Positions 35,034-43,841 of a stretch of DNA of 64,000 bases are shown here, one piece after another. Numbering within the stretch: the stretch's first letter is position 1; each line of letters starts with the position of its first letter. This DNA is from Streptomyces sp. KMM 9044 (lineage in GTDB: Bacteria > Actinomycetota > Actinomycetes > Streptomycetales > Streptomycetaceae): assembly GCF_024701375.2 (NCBI RefSeq), contig NZ_CP113910.1:6386001-6450000 (forward strand). The letters are read 5' to 3'. Below the pieces are notes generated by a model. The model saw only the letters and a list, made by a program, of their open reading frames with translations. It searched no databases and was not told where the DNA came from. The translations under genes and the position numbers were made by a program.

Positions 35034-36536
35034 GTGGTGGCGCAGTGGACCTCTGCAGTGGGTGCGGCGCAGCTCGCCCGGCTGCTCAACTCCCAGCAGG
35101 ACCGCCCTGCCGGCCCCGGGACCCGCCGCCCGCCCGCCTACCGGGCCCTCGCCGACGGCATCCGGCTCCTGGTGCTCGAAGGGCGCGTCCCCGTGGCCGC
35201 CCGGCTGCCCGCCGAGCGGGAGCTTGCCCTGTCCCTGTCCGTCAGCCGCACCACCGTCGCCGCCGCCTACGAGGCGCTGCGCGGCGAGGGCTTCCTGGAG
35301 TCACGGCGCGGTGCCGGCAGCTGGACCGCCGTCCCGGCCGGGAACCCGGTCCCCGCGCGGGGACTGGAACCGCTGCCCCCCGAGATGCTCGGCTCGATGA
35401 TCGACCTCGGCTGCGCCGCGCTGCCCGCGCCCGAACCCTGGCTCACCCGCGCCGTGCAGGGCGCTCTGGAGGAACTGCCGCCCTACGCGCACACCCACGG
35501 CGACTACCCGGCCGGACTGCCCGCGCTGCGCGCGACGATCGCCGACCGGTACACCGCGCGGGGCATCCCGACCATGCCCGAGCAGATCATGGTGACGACC
35601 GGGGCGATGGGCGCCATCGACGCCATCTGCCACCTCTTCGGCGGCCGCGGCGAGCGCATCGCCGTCGAATCGCCGTCCTACGCCAACATCCTCCAGCTGA
35701 TGCGCGAGGCCGGGGCCCGGCTGGTTCCCGTGGCCATGGCGGAAGGGCTGGCCGGCTGGGACGTGGACCACTGGCGCCGGGTGCTGCGGGAGGCGGCGCC
35801 GCGCATCGCGTACGTCGTCGCCGACTTCCACAACCCGACCGGCGCGCTCGCCGACGAGGACCAGCGCCGCCGGCTCGTGGACGCGGCGCGGTCGGCCGGG
35901 ACGGTGCTGGTCGCCGACGAGACGATGAGCGAACTCTGGCTCGATCCGGACGTGGAGATGCCACGCCCCGTGTGCGCCTTCGACCCGGCCGGGTCCACGG
36001 TGATCACGGTCGGCTCGGCGAGCAAGGCCTTCTGGGCCGGCCTGCGCATCGGCTGGGTGCGCGCGGCCCCCGATGTGATCCGCAGCCTCGTCGCCGCGCG
36101 CGCCTACGCGGATCTGGGTACGCCCGTCCTGGAGCAGCTGGCGGTGAACTGGCTGTTCGGCACGGACGGCTGGGAGCGGGCCGTGGAGATCCGGCGTGTA
36201 CAGGCCCGGGAGAACCGGGACGCGCTGGTCGGAGCGGTGCGCCGGGAACTGCCCGACTGGCGGTTCGAGGTCCCGCGCGGCGGGCTCACCCTGTGGGTAC
36301 GCACCGGAGGGCTTTCGGGGTCGCGGATCGCCGAGGCGGGGGAGCGGGTCGGTGTGCGAGCGCCTTCGGGGCCCCGCTTCGGGGTCGACGGGGCGTTCGA
36401 GGGATATGTGCGGCTGCCGTTCACCGTGGGCGGCGCGGTGGCCGAGGAGGCGGCGCTACGGCTGGCCGCGGCGGCACGGATGGTCGAGAACGGCGGGACG
36501 TCCGGGGCGGAGGCGCCGCGCACCTTCGTGGCGTAG
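35034..36536 (+). CDS. MocR-type regulator (GntR HTH fused to PLP aminotransferase fold)
   Basis: A 500-residue fusion. Residues from about 35 to 105 are a GntR winged helix (YRALADGIRLLVLEGRV, LPAERELALSLSVSRTTVAA). The remainder is a fold-type I aminotransferase domain with PTGALADED and VGSASKAFWAGLRIGW; the lysine near residue 332 should bind pyridoxal phosphate. MocR proteins use the PLP domain as a sensor, controlling vitamin B6, GABA, taurine or membrane genes. The divergent YczE gene is the most likely target, along with itself. GTG 35034 has GGGAAGG upstream. Confidence 0.9.
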   Translation: MVAQWTSAVGAAQLARLLNSQQDRPAGPGTRRPPAYRALADGIRLLVLEGRVPVAARLPAERELALSLSVSRTTVAAAYEALRGEGFLESRRGAGSWTAVPAGNPVPARGLEPLPPEMLGSMIDLGCAALPAPEPWLTRAVQGALEELPPYAHTHGDYPAGLPALRATIADRYTARGIPTMPEQIMVTTGAMGAIDAICHLFGGRGERIAVESPSYANILQLMREAGARLVPVAMAEGLAGWDVDHWRRVLREAAPRIAYVVADFHNPTGALADEDQRRRLVDAARSAGTVLVADETMSELWLDPDVEMPRPVCAFDPAGSTVITVGSASKAFWAGLRIGWVRAAPDVIRSLVAARAYADLGTPVLEQLAVNWLFGTDGWERAVEIRRVQARENRDALVGAVRRELPDWRFEVPRGGLTLWVRTGGLSGSRIAEAGERVGVRAPSGPRFGVDGAFEGYVRLPFTVGGAVAEEAALRLAAAARMVENGGTSGAEAPRTFVA

Positions 36537-36705
36537 GGCCTGCCCGGCGGACCATGCCGAAGACGCGGGGCCCGGCGCCCTTTCCCCAAGCTCCCTCGGG
36601 CAGGGGCGCGCCCCATGAGCGGGGGCACCCCCCATCGTGTCGGCGCCCGCACGAAGGGACGGCGGGAGCGGGGGCGGGGCGCCACGGCCGACGCGCGGCG
36701 GACGG

Positions 36706-38436
36706 TCAGGAGGACTCGGTGGCGGCCGACTCCGCGGGAACCGGCTCCAGAGGGGTCTTCTCCGCGTTCGCCGTATGCGTGTCCGTGGTGGTCTTGTCCG
36801 TGGCGGTCAGGTCCAGGGGTGGCTTGTCCCTGGAGTTCTTGTCCACGGACATCGTGTCCGCCGTGACCCCGTGCACGGGGTCGGGTTCCGGTGCGGTGCG
36901 CTCCGGCTCCGCCCGTGCGTGGTCCTGGACGGAGCGGGCCGGGAGCAGCTCCAGTACCGCCTGCCGGTGGTCGTCGCCGGTCGCGTCGTCGTACGGGTTC
37001 GGCGTGGCCGGGACCTGGAGACGGTGCACCGGGCCTGTACCCAGGCGGGCGTATCCGCGGCCCGCGGGGACGTGATCGAGGGGGGTGGTGCGCGGGGGAG
37101 TGCCCAGGACGGCCGTCACCTGTTCCGAAGTCGCGGGGCCGAGGACGACACGCGCGCGGGTGTGCTGCCGTACCGCGGTGCTGAGGGTCTCCAGACTGTC
37201 GAGCTGATCGGCGACGACGACCGTGACGTTCGCCGGGCGGCCGTGCCGCAGCGGGACCTGGAGCAGCGACTGGGGGTCCTCCCGGCCGTCGGCGGCGGCG
37301 AGGTGGGTGAACGTGCTGGGGCGGTCCAGCAGGATCCACAGCGGCCGCCTGGTGTCCTCGGGTGGCGGATCGCCTGCCTGGTGAGCACGGTTGGCCGCGG
37401 TCAGCCGGCGCTCCGTTTCGTGCGCGGCCCACTGGAGACTCCCCAGCACGCCCGCCAGGCCGCACTCGACGGCGAGCACACCATCCCGTCCGGTCAGGCA
37501 CGCGTACTCACCGGTGCCGCCGCCGTCGACGATCACCACGTCGCCGTGGAGCAGCGCCTGGAGGGCGACCGAGCGCAGCAGGGTGGTGGTGCCGCTGCCG
37601 GGTTGTCCGGCCGCCAGCAGGTGCGGTTCGGTGGAGCGGATGCCGGTGCGCCAGACGACCGGGGGGACGTCGCGCCGCTCCTCGCCGTGGGTGAGTGGCA
37701 GGGTCCGGCGCACCTGCGTGGGGTCGGTGAAACCGAGGACCGTCTCACCGGGCGACGTGACGAAACGCTGGGCGGCGATGTCGGCGGGCAGCGGGGCGAG
37801 CACCTGGACCGTGAGCTCATTGCCCTCCTCGTCCCAGGCGAAGTGGTATTCGCGGCCGCGCCCCGACTTGGCGGCGAGCAGATGCTCGATCCGTGCGCGG
37901 GACTCCGCCTCGCTGTCGGTGTAGTAGGCGGGGTAGACGATCACCAGGCGCGTGATACGGCCGGTGCCGTCGAACTCGTACGCCGGGAAGGCCTTCTCCC
38001 ATGTGCCGCCGTGGGTGTACAGGGGGTTGGGATCGCCTGCCGAGGAGAAGTACGGCACCAGGGCGTCGTACAGCGACCTGAGACGCTGGGCCTGCGACTC
38101 GTCGGGGCCGTCCGGTGCGGCCGGGGTGAGGTTCCGGCCCTGCCAGGCCGCCGCCGCCATCAGGGTGATGGCGGCGAGCAGCGGACCGTACGGGAGCAGT
38201 GCGACGGCCAGGATCACCGACGCCACCAGGAAGAGCAGCGCACCGCGCCGGTCCTTGGGGGTGTCGAGCCACCTGCGCCGCCCGGCCGAGGCCAGTCGGC
38301 GCAGTCCGCGCGCGATCGTGATCAGCGGGTGGAGGACGTCGGTGGCGCCGTCGGCCGCCGTCCGGGCCAGCTCCCGGCCCCGGGCGAGGTGAGCGCCGCG
38401 GTTGCTCAGGATGCGGGGAAGGGGGCGCCGGGCCAC
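36706..38436 (-). CDS. FtsK-like membrane protein with a degenerate P-loop
   Basis: A 576-residue protein. Two membrane segments (ALLFLVASVILAVALLPYG, LLAAITLMAAAAW) lie at about residues 65-98. The cytoplasmic part looks like an FtsK/SpoIIIE/TraB-type motor. The P-loop position reads GQPGSGTTTLLRS (residues about 275-287), so Thr stands where the catalytic Lys should be. GDVVIVDGGGTGEYACL and RRPLWILLDRPSTF take the places of later motifs. The C-terminal 80 residues are acidic and Thr/Pro-rich. An ATPase that cannot hydrolyse ATP normally is implied. A 64-residue membrane protein gene lies 64 nt upstream on the same strand. Confidence 0.7.
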   Translation of the reverse strand: MARRPLPRILSNRGAHLARGRELARTAADGATDVLHPLITIARGLRRLASAGRRRWLDTPKDRRGALLFLVASVILAVALLPYGPLLAAITLMAAAAWQGRNLTPAAPDGPDESQAQRLRSLYDALVPYFSSAGDPNPLYTHGGTWEKAFPAYEFDGTGRITRLVIVYPAYYTDSEAESRARIEHLLAAKSGRGREYHFAWDEEGNELTVQVLAPLPADIAAQRFVTSPGETVLGFTDPTQVRRTLPLTHGEERRDVPPVVWRTGIRSTEPHLLAAGQPGSGTTTLLRSVALQALLHGDVVIVDGGGTGEYACLTGRDGVLAVECGLAGVLGSLQWAAHETERRLTAANRAHQAGDPPPEDTRRPLWILLDRPSTFTHLAAADGREDPQSLLQVPLRHGRPANVTVVVADQLDSLETLSTAVRQHTRARVVLGPATSEQVTAVLGTPPRTTPLDHVPAGRGYARLGTGPVHRLQVPATPNPYDDATGDDHRQAVLELLPARSVQDHARAEPERTAPEPDPVHGVTADTMSVDKNSRDKPPLDLTATDKTTTDTHTANAEKTPLEPVPAESAATESS

Positions 38437-38500
38437 TGCTGCCTCCAGGGCGTGGGTGGGTGGGTGGGGGGTGAGGGTGGGCGGGGGCTTGGAGGCGGGG

Positions 38501-38695
38501 TCAGAACCTGATGCCGCCGAGGAGGCCGGCCAGGCTCTCTCCGCCGGCCTTGATGCTCGGCGCGATGGCCGTACTGGCCAGATAGAAGCCGAAGAGCATC
38601 GCCACCATGGCGTGCAACGGCTTCAGGCCGTCCTTGCGGCAGAGGATGAAGAGGACGATGCCGAGCAGGACGACGCCTGAGATCGAGAGGATCAT
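38501..38695 (-). CDS. Small two-span membrane protein (64 aa)
   Basis: A 64-residue protein made almost wholly of two hydrophobic helices, ILSISGVVLLGIVLFILC and LHAMVAMLFGFYLASTAI, joined by RKDGLKP. It ends with a Gly-rich tail. AGGAGAA lies just upstream of ATG 38695. It precedes the FtsK-like gene on the same strand. Small hydrophobic partners of this sort accompany TraB/FtsK genes on Streptomyces plasmids, where they aid intramycelial spread; whether that applies here is an inference. A promoter candidate lies at 38756-38785. Confidence 0.65.
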   Translation of the reverse strand: MILSISGVVLLGIVLFILCRKDGLKPLHAMVAMLFGFYLASTAIAPSIKAGGESLAGLLGGIRF

Positions 38696-39007
38696 GTGAG
38701 TTCTCCTGGTTCGCGGGGGCAGTCACCATGAGTACTTCCAGGGTCACAGAATGTATCTATACGACAAAAGGTGCAAGTGAGTGAATTGATGCTTATTTCG
38801 CCCGGTCGGCGGACTGTTCCCGCCCTGAGCGACGTGGGCGGTTGCGCACGGCCGGATATGCCGTGATCTTTACCTCGGGAGCGTCGGCCCATGTGCCGGG
38901 CGAGCCAGTACCCTGGCGATTCACCCGTACGGCTCTGCCCCGCTCGCAGACGTACGCCCTGTCCCCGATACGCGGAGTGATCCGTGGTGAGAGGCGGTCC
39001 GGCCGAT
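38696..39007. other. Intergenic region with a minus-strand promoter in an AT-rich patch
   Basis: On the minus strand TTCACT (38785-38780) and TATAGA (38761-38756) are 18 bp apart and lie in AT-rich DNA, unusual for this window. They could drive the two-gene unit of the small membrane protein and the FtsK-like protein. The right part should contain the promoter of the ankyrin gene, but I see no clear hexamers there. Confidence 0.45.
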
Positions 39008-39400
39008 ATGACCGAAGCCCCTGACCCCGAGGTCGTGGAGCTGGCGACCAGGATCTTCGACATGGCCCGGAGCGGCCGGACCGAGGAACTCGTGGCCTAC
39101 GTCGACGCGGGCGTGCCTGCCAACCTCACCAATGACCGGGGCGACTCCCTCGTGATGCTCGCCGCGTACCACGGTCACGCCGACGTGGTCCGCGCGCTGC
39201 TGGAACGCGGCGCCGACGTCGACCGGATCAACGACCGGGGGCAGACCCCGCTCGCGGGAGCCGCCTTCAAGGGCGACACCGAAGTGGTCAAGGCCCTCCT
39301 GCAGGGCGGTGCCGATCCGGCCGCCGGCACTCCCTCGGCCGTCGACACGGCCCGGATGTTCGCCCGGGTGGAGCTGCTCGAGCTGTTCGGCGTGAGCTGA
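39008..39400 (+). CDS. Ankyrin-repeat protein
   Basis: A 130-residue soluble protein with three ankyrin repeats: DARGVP-like DAGVPANLTNDRGDSLVMLA, then HGHADVVRALLERGADVDRI, then RGQTPLAGAAFKGDTEVVKA with LLQGGADPAAG. Each carries the helix pair and the beta hairpin ending GAD.. of the motif. Such small ankyrin proteins in Streptomyces often sit beside catalase genes, but none is near here. Start ATG 39008 is chosen as it begins the first conserved helix; an in-frame GTG at 38984 is possible. Binding partner unknown. Confidence 0.82.
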   Translation: MTEAPDPEVVELATRIFDMARSGRTEELVAYVDAGVPANLTNDRGDSLVMLAAYHGHADVVRALLERGADVDRINDRGQTPLAGAAFKGDTEVVKALLQGGADPAAGTPSAVDTARMFARVELLELFGVS

Positions 39401-39699
39401 GGCGTACCGGCGCCGCGGATGAACGCGGCGGACGGAAGGCCGCGCGATCAAGAAGCGCACCGAAGGGCACTGACCCGCGCGGACGCGCACGCTCCGACCG
39501 GCGGAGGCGCGGAAACGGCAGCGGAATCACGCAGCAAACGGGGGAGGCGGTAGAAGGCCGCCGGAATTCGGTCGCGGCAGATGTGACCGCCGGGTCATCA
39601 TGACGACGTGATTCACGGACGCGATGGCTGGGCAGGTGTTGCCGCACCGCGCGGGCCGTGATGCGGTCCGCAAGGGCCACCGACGAGAGGCAGAGGAAG

Positions 39700-39759
39700 A
39701 TGGTCTACAGCAAGCAGGAAACGGCGGGCGCCCCGACGTGTTGGCACGCGGCCAGGTAA
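39700..39759 (+). CDS. Possible 19-aa leader peptide before the HEAT-repeat gene
   Basis: ATG 39700 has AGAGGAAG directly upstream and reads MVYSKQETAGAPTCWHAAR before TAA. It ends 46 nt before the HEAT gene start. The rest of the 404 bases between 39401 and 39804 holds no supported gene. Translation is suggested only by the ribosome site and the position. Confidence 0.3.
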   Translation: MVYSKQETAGAPTCWHAAR

Positions 39760-39804
39760 GGCACGTCCCCGGTTGCGTCGACGCTCGATGTGAGGCTGTT
39801 TCCC

Positions 39805-41223
39805 ATGTTCGATCCGGTCATAGCGCCCAGCGGTACGCTGCTCGGCCTGCTCCAGCGGGGTCGTGGCGACGGCACGCTGCATGCGCTCACCGCCCCGCGC
39901 TCCGAAACGCTCGAGGCGCTGAACCACTGCGTGCTCCACGACCCGCGCCACGACTGGCAGGTGGAGAACCGCTCCCTCTACTACGCCCGCCTCTACCTGG
40001 ACCTGCACGGCGAACTGGACGCCATCGAGGCCCACCTCGTCGATGCCGAGGACATCCTCGACACCGACGAGTCCCGCACCGGCCTCGCCCTCGCCGTACT
40101 CGGACACCTGGCCTCCTACGGCAGGCGGGACGCGCTCGCCCTGTTGCGCAGGTACGCCGCCGAGGGGACCAACTGGGCCTGGGCCCTGGACGAACTGGCC
40201 CTCCGGGACGACGACGCGGGCCTGCGCGCCCTCGCCGCCCCCGTGCTCGCGCGATTCGCCACCGACCCCGAGGGCGAGGCCGAACTGGCCGCCACCGTCC
40301 GCGACGCCTTCGAACCGCGCCCCTGGCGTTTGTGGGCCGACGACCCGCGTGAATCCGTCGCCACGCGCGTGCGGGCCGCCCAGGAGGCCGGCTACTTCGA
40401 CCGTTGGCAGCGGCAGATGCGCCCCGCCGGTCCCCGCCCCGGGTGGAGCGTGCAGGCCGTGTTCGCATGGGCCCAGCAAGGGATCGAGCGTGGTGCTGCT
40501 CTGCACGTCCCGGCCGCCCGCTGCCTCACCGCCGTCGCGGGCCCCGAGGACCGGCCCGAGATCGTCCGCGCCGCCGAGGACGGCACGGAGGGCGCCCGCT
40601 GCACCGCCCTGCGCTACCTGGCCGACGGCAACGACCCGGACGCCCTCACCCTGATCGAGTGGGCCGTGGCCGCCGGGCCCGCGCCCGTGGTGGAGGCCGC
40701 CGTCGACGCCTTCGAACGGATGCGGAGTCTCGCCGCCGTCGACCGCGCGCGCCGCTGGGCCGGCCGGCCCGACGCCCTGGGCGCCGCCGCCGGCCGCGTC
40801 CTCGCCTGCCGGGGCGCTGTCCAGGACCGCGACATGGTCCTCGGCGCCCTGCGCGAGGCGGTGCGGGGGGAGGGCCCCGACGCGCCGACCCTGTGGACTC
40901 TCGTCGACGGTGCAGGACGCCTGGACATCGCCTGCGCCGCTCCCGTGCTCCGGCACATCTACCGCGAGACCGCCTCCTCCCACCTGCGCGGCCGGGCCGC
41001 CCGTGCCCTCGCCGCCACCGACCCCTCCTACGGCAGCGGCTTCGCCGTCGAGTGTCTCTGGGACTGCGAGGAGTCCACCCGCGAGATCGCCGCGCGGCAC
41101 GCCGAGACCGGCGACGCCCGGGTCGTCGAGCGCCTGCGCCGGCTCGCCGCCGACCCCGCAGAGGAGGCCGAGGTGCAGACCGCCGTACGCAGCCGGATGG
41201 GTCCCGGGGAGACCGTCGTGTGA
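39805..41223 (+). CDS. HEAT-repeat protein
   Basis: A 472-residue, Ala/Leu/Arg-rich helical protein that gives about ten degenerate HEAT/PBS-lyase-type repeats. Examples are RTGLALAVLGHLASYGRRDA, GARCTALRYLADGNDPDALT and LRGRAARALAATDPSYGSG. There is no signal peptide, membrane segment or enzymatic motif, so it is probably a protein-binding scaffold. The start is set at ATG 39805, because the first helix begins with FDPVIAPSGTLLGLL; a GTG at 39790 is in frame. Related proteins are conserved in Streptomyces next to the glycosyltransferase genes found here. Confidence 0.75.
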   Translation: MFDPVIAPSGTLLGLLQRGRGDGTLHALTAPRSETLEALNHCVLHDPRHDWQVENRSLYYARLYLDLHGELDAIEAHLVDAEDILDTDESRTGLALAVLGHLASYGRRDALALLRRYAAEGTNWAWALDELALRDDDAGLRALAAPVLARFATDPEGEAELAATVRDAFEPRPWRLWADDPRESVATRVRAAQEAGYFDRWQRQMRPAGPRPGWSVQAVFAWAQQGIERGAALHVPAARCLTAVAGPEDRPEIVRAAEDGTEGARCTALRYLADGNDPDALTLIEWAVAAGPAPVVEAAVDAFERMRSLAAVDRARRWAGRPDALGAAAGRVLACRGAVQDRDMVLGALREAVRGEGPDAPTLWTLVDGAGRLDIACAAPVLRHIYRETASSHLRGRAARALAATDPSYGSGFAVECLWDCEESTREIAARHAETGDARVVERLRRLAADPAEEAEVQTAVRSRMGPGETVV

Positions 41224-41385
41224 CCGCCCGGACGCGCGCAGCGTGAACAAGGGACGACCCGCGGGCCAGGCGCGCGTGGACGGCGTTCGGCCCGAGTGGG
41301 TGCGCGGGGCAACGCTCACGGGACGTTCCCCCAGCGGAAAGATCCACGTTGACGTGGCCACGTCCGGTACGGCGAGAACACCCGT

Positions 41386-42510
41386 ATGCGAGTCGTCATC
41401 GTGACCGAATCCTTTCCCCCCGATGTGAACGGCGTGGCCCACTGCGCGCTCCAGACCGCCCGGCACCTCGTCGACCGCGGCCACACCCCTGTCGTCGTCG
41501 CCCCCGCCACCGCGGGCCACGAGCCCGACGGCCAGGCTCCGTGCCCCGTCGTCCGGGTCCCCTCCCTTCCGCTCCCGGGTTACCCGCAGGTCCGCGTGGC
41601 TCTCCCCAGCCGACGCGTCACCGCGGCGATCGCCGAGCACGGGGCCGACCTCGTCCACCTGGCCAGCCCCTTCGTGCTCGGGGTGCGCGGCATGGCGTCG
41701 GCCTCGCGTCTCGGCCTGCCCGCCGTCGCCGTCTACCAGACCGATCTCGCCGGCTACGCCCGCACGTACATGGGCGCCGGTCAGGCCACGGCCTGGCGCC
41801 GTATCAGGTCCGTGCACTCGGCCGCCGACCTCACCCTCGCCCCGTCCGGCGCCGCACAGAGCGACCTCCAGGCGCATGGCGTCCCCAGGGTCAAGCTGTG
41901 GCCGCGCGGCGTGGACACCGTCCGCTTCCGGCCCGACCTGCGCGACGAGGCACTGCGCCGGGAACTCGCCCCGAACGGTGAGCTGATCGTCGGCTACGTC
42001 GGCCGGCTCGCCCCCGAGAAGCAGGTCGAGCTGCTGGCCGGGGCGAGCACCCTGCCCGGAGCACGGGTCGTCGTCGTGGGCGACGGACCGAGCCGGCCGA
42101 GCCTGGAACAGGCCATGCCCGGCGCGGTCTTCCTGGGACGCCGCACCGGCGACGAACTCGCCCGCCTCTTCGCCTCGCTGGACGTCTTCGCCCACACAGG
42201 CCCCTTCGAGACCTTCTGCCAGACCGTGCAGGAGGCCATGGCGAGCGGCGTACCCGTGGTCGCGCCCGCCGTGGGCGGCCCGCTCGACCTGGTCGTCCAC
42301 GGGCGAACCGGGTTCCTGGTGCCGCCGCGCGACGCCGCCGCGGTCCGGGACGCGGTGTGGTCCCTGGCCGCGGACCCCGGCCTGCGGGCCTCCTACGGGG
42401 CGGCGGGGCGCGCCATGGTCGAAGGACGTACCTGGGCCGCCGTCGGGGACCAGCTGATCGGCCACTACGCGGACGTGCTCGCCGGGCGCCGGACGGCGGT
42501 GGCGGCATGA
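41386..42510 (+). CDS. GT4-family glycosyltransferase (mannosyltransferase-like)
   Basis: A 374-residue GT-B enzyme. The N-terminal acceptor domain opens with VVIVTESFPPDVNGVA, typical of the PimB/MgtA group of actinobacterial mannosyltransferases. In the donor domain VGYVGRLAPEKQVELLAG and the E(x7)E motif in GPFETFCQTVQEAMASG contact the sugar nucleotide. The product may be a mannosylated lipid or glycan. It starts the overlapping operon with a second GT4 gene and an SGNH hydrolase gene. The stop overlaps the next start (ATGA). Confidence 0.88.
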   Translation: MRVVIVTESFPPDVNGVAHCALQTARHLVDRGHTPVVVAPATAGHEPDGQAPCPVVRVPSLPLPGYPQVRVALPSRRVTAAIAEHGADLVHLASPFVLGVRGMASASRLGLPAVAVYQTDLAGYARTYMGAGQATAWRRIRSVHSAADLTLAPSGAAQSDLQAHGVPRVKLWPRGVDTVRFRPDLRDEALRRELAPNGELIVGYVGRLAPEKQVELLAGASTLPGARVVVVGDGPSRPSLEQAMPGAVFLGRRTGDELARLFASLDVFAHTGPFETFCQTVQEAMASGVPVVAPAVGGPLDLVVHGRTGFLVPPRDAAAVRDAVWSLAADPGLRASYGAAGRAMVEGRTWAAVGDQLIGHYADVLAGRRTAVAA

Positions 42511-43841
42511 ACGCGACCGCGGGAACGGGCGCTCGACCGACCGGTGCTCCCCCTGCAGGGGACCCGGCGCTCCGCCCGGTGCCGGCGACGGCGGACGGCT
42601 CCCAGGGGGCCGAAGGCCCGCTGCGGATCGTACGGCTCGCGAACTTCGTCGCACCGGCCTCCGGCGGACTGCGCACCGCCCTGCGGGAACTCGGCAAGGG
42701 CTACCGGGCGGCGGGGCACGAGTCCGTGCTCATCGTCCCCGGCGACCGGGCGGGCGACCGGCAGACCGGGCAGGGGCGGGTGATCACCCTGCCGGGACCG
42801 CTGTTGCCCGGCACCGGCGGCTACCGCGTCCTCACCGACAAGCGACGGCTGACCGCCCTGCTCGAGGAACTGGCGCCCGACCGGCTCGAGGTGTCCGACC
42901 GTACGACCCTGCGCTGGACCGGGAGATGGGCGCGGCGGGCGCGGGTGCCCGCGGTCATGGTCTCCCACGAGACCGCCGACGGCGTGCTGCGTACCTGGGG
43001 CATGCCGGAGGGGGGCGCGCGGCGCACCGCCGACGCCCTCAACATCCGTACCGCCCACACCTACGCGCGCGTCGTGTGCACCACCGAGTTCGCCGAGCGG
43101 GAGTTCACCCGGATCGGCGCCCGCAACGTCGTACGGGCGCCGCTCGGTGTCGACCTGACGGAGCGGCACCCCGCGCTGCGCGCCCCCTCGGTGCGGGCCC
43201 GCTACGCGCGCGCGGCGGAGACACTGCTGCTGACCTGCACCCGGCTGTCCGTGGAGAAGCGGCCCGGTACGGCGCTGGACGCGCTCGAGGCGCTGAGACG
43301 GCGTGGACGGCAGGCGGTGCTGGTGGTGGCCGGTGACGGTCCGCTGCGGAAGCGGCTCGAACAGCGTGCGCGGGAACGCGGACTGCCCGTCGTCTTCCTG
43401 GGCCACGTCCTCGACCGGACGTTCCTCGGCGCCCTCCAGGCCTGTGCCGACGTGTGCCTGGCGCCGGGCCCCGCGGAGACCTTCGGGCTCGCCGCGCTGG
43501 AGGCGATGGCCTGCGGGACGCCCGTGGTGGCGAGCACCTCGTCCGCGCTGCCGGAGGTGCTCGGCCCCGCCGGGGCGATTGCCGCGGACCGGGGAGAGTC
43601 GTTCGCGGACGCCGTCGAACTCCTGCTGGGACGGCCGGAGACGGTGCGGCGCGAGGCGGCACGCGCGCGTGCGGAACGCTTCGGGTGGGAGGCGGCGGTG
43701 ACGGCCTTCCTCGACGCCCACGAGGCCCCGCGGCAGGTGACCGTACGGGACGGCCTGCGGGAAAGCGCCCTGGACAACGGACGGGAGAGCGTGGTGCCGG
43801 ACCGGTACGTACCCGCGGTGCTGCCGGGAGGCCCGCTGTGA
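42507..43841 (+). CDS. GT4-family glycosyltransferase
   Basis: A 444-residue GT-B enzyme. After a 35-residue Pro/Ala leader comes IVRLANFVAPASGGLRTAL, where the GG loop binds the acceptor. The donor domain has CTRLSVEKRPGTALDALE and PAETFGLAALEAMACGTPV (E(x7)E). A 30-residue Arg/Asp tail ends the protein. It overlaps the preceding GT4 gene and the following SGNH hydrolase gene by 4 nt each (ATGA and GTGA), so the three proteins are made together. Two GT4 enzymes plus an esterase suggest a glycolipid or glycan that is acylated or deacylated. Confidence 0.88.
   Translation: MNATAGTGARPTGAPPAGDPALRPVPATADGSQGAEGPLRIVRLANFVAPASGGLRTALRELGKGYRAAGHESVLIVPGDRAGDRQTGQGRVITLPGPLLPGTGGYRVLTDKRRLTALLEELAPDRLEVSDRTTLRWTGRWARRARVPAVMVSHETADGVLRTWGMPEGGARRTADALNIRTAHTYARVVCTTEFAEREFTRIGARNVVRAPLGVDLTERHPALRAPSVRARYARAAETLLLTCTRLSVEKRPGTALDALEALRRRGRQAVLVVAGDGPLRKRLEQRARERGLPVVFLGHVLDRTFLGALQACADVCLAPGPAETFGLAALEAMACGTPVVASTSSALPEVLGPAGAIAADRGESFADAVELLLGRPETVRREAARARAERFGWEAAVTAFLDAHEAPRQVTVRDGLRESALDNGRESVVPDRYVPAVLPGGPL

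Noticed and set aside
34276..35089. Upstream extension of the glycerophosphodiesterase frame
   Set aside because: It is the shadow of the YczE gene; the family begins at GTG 34276.
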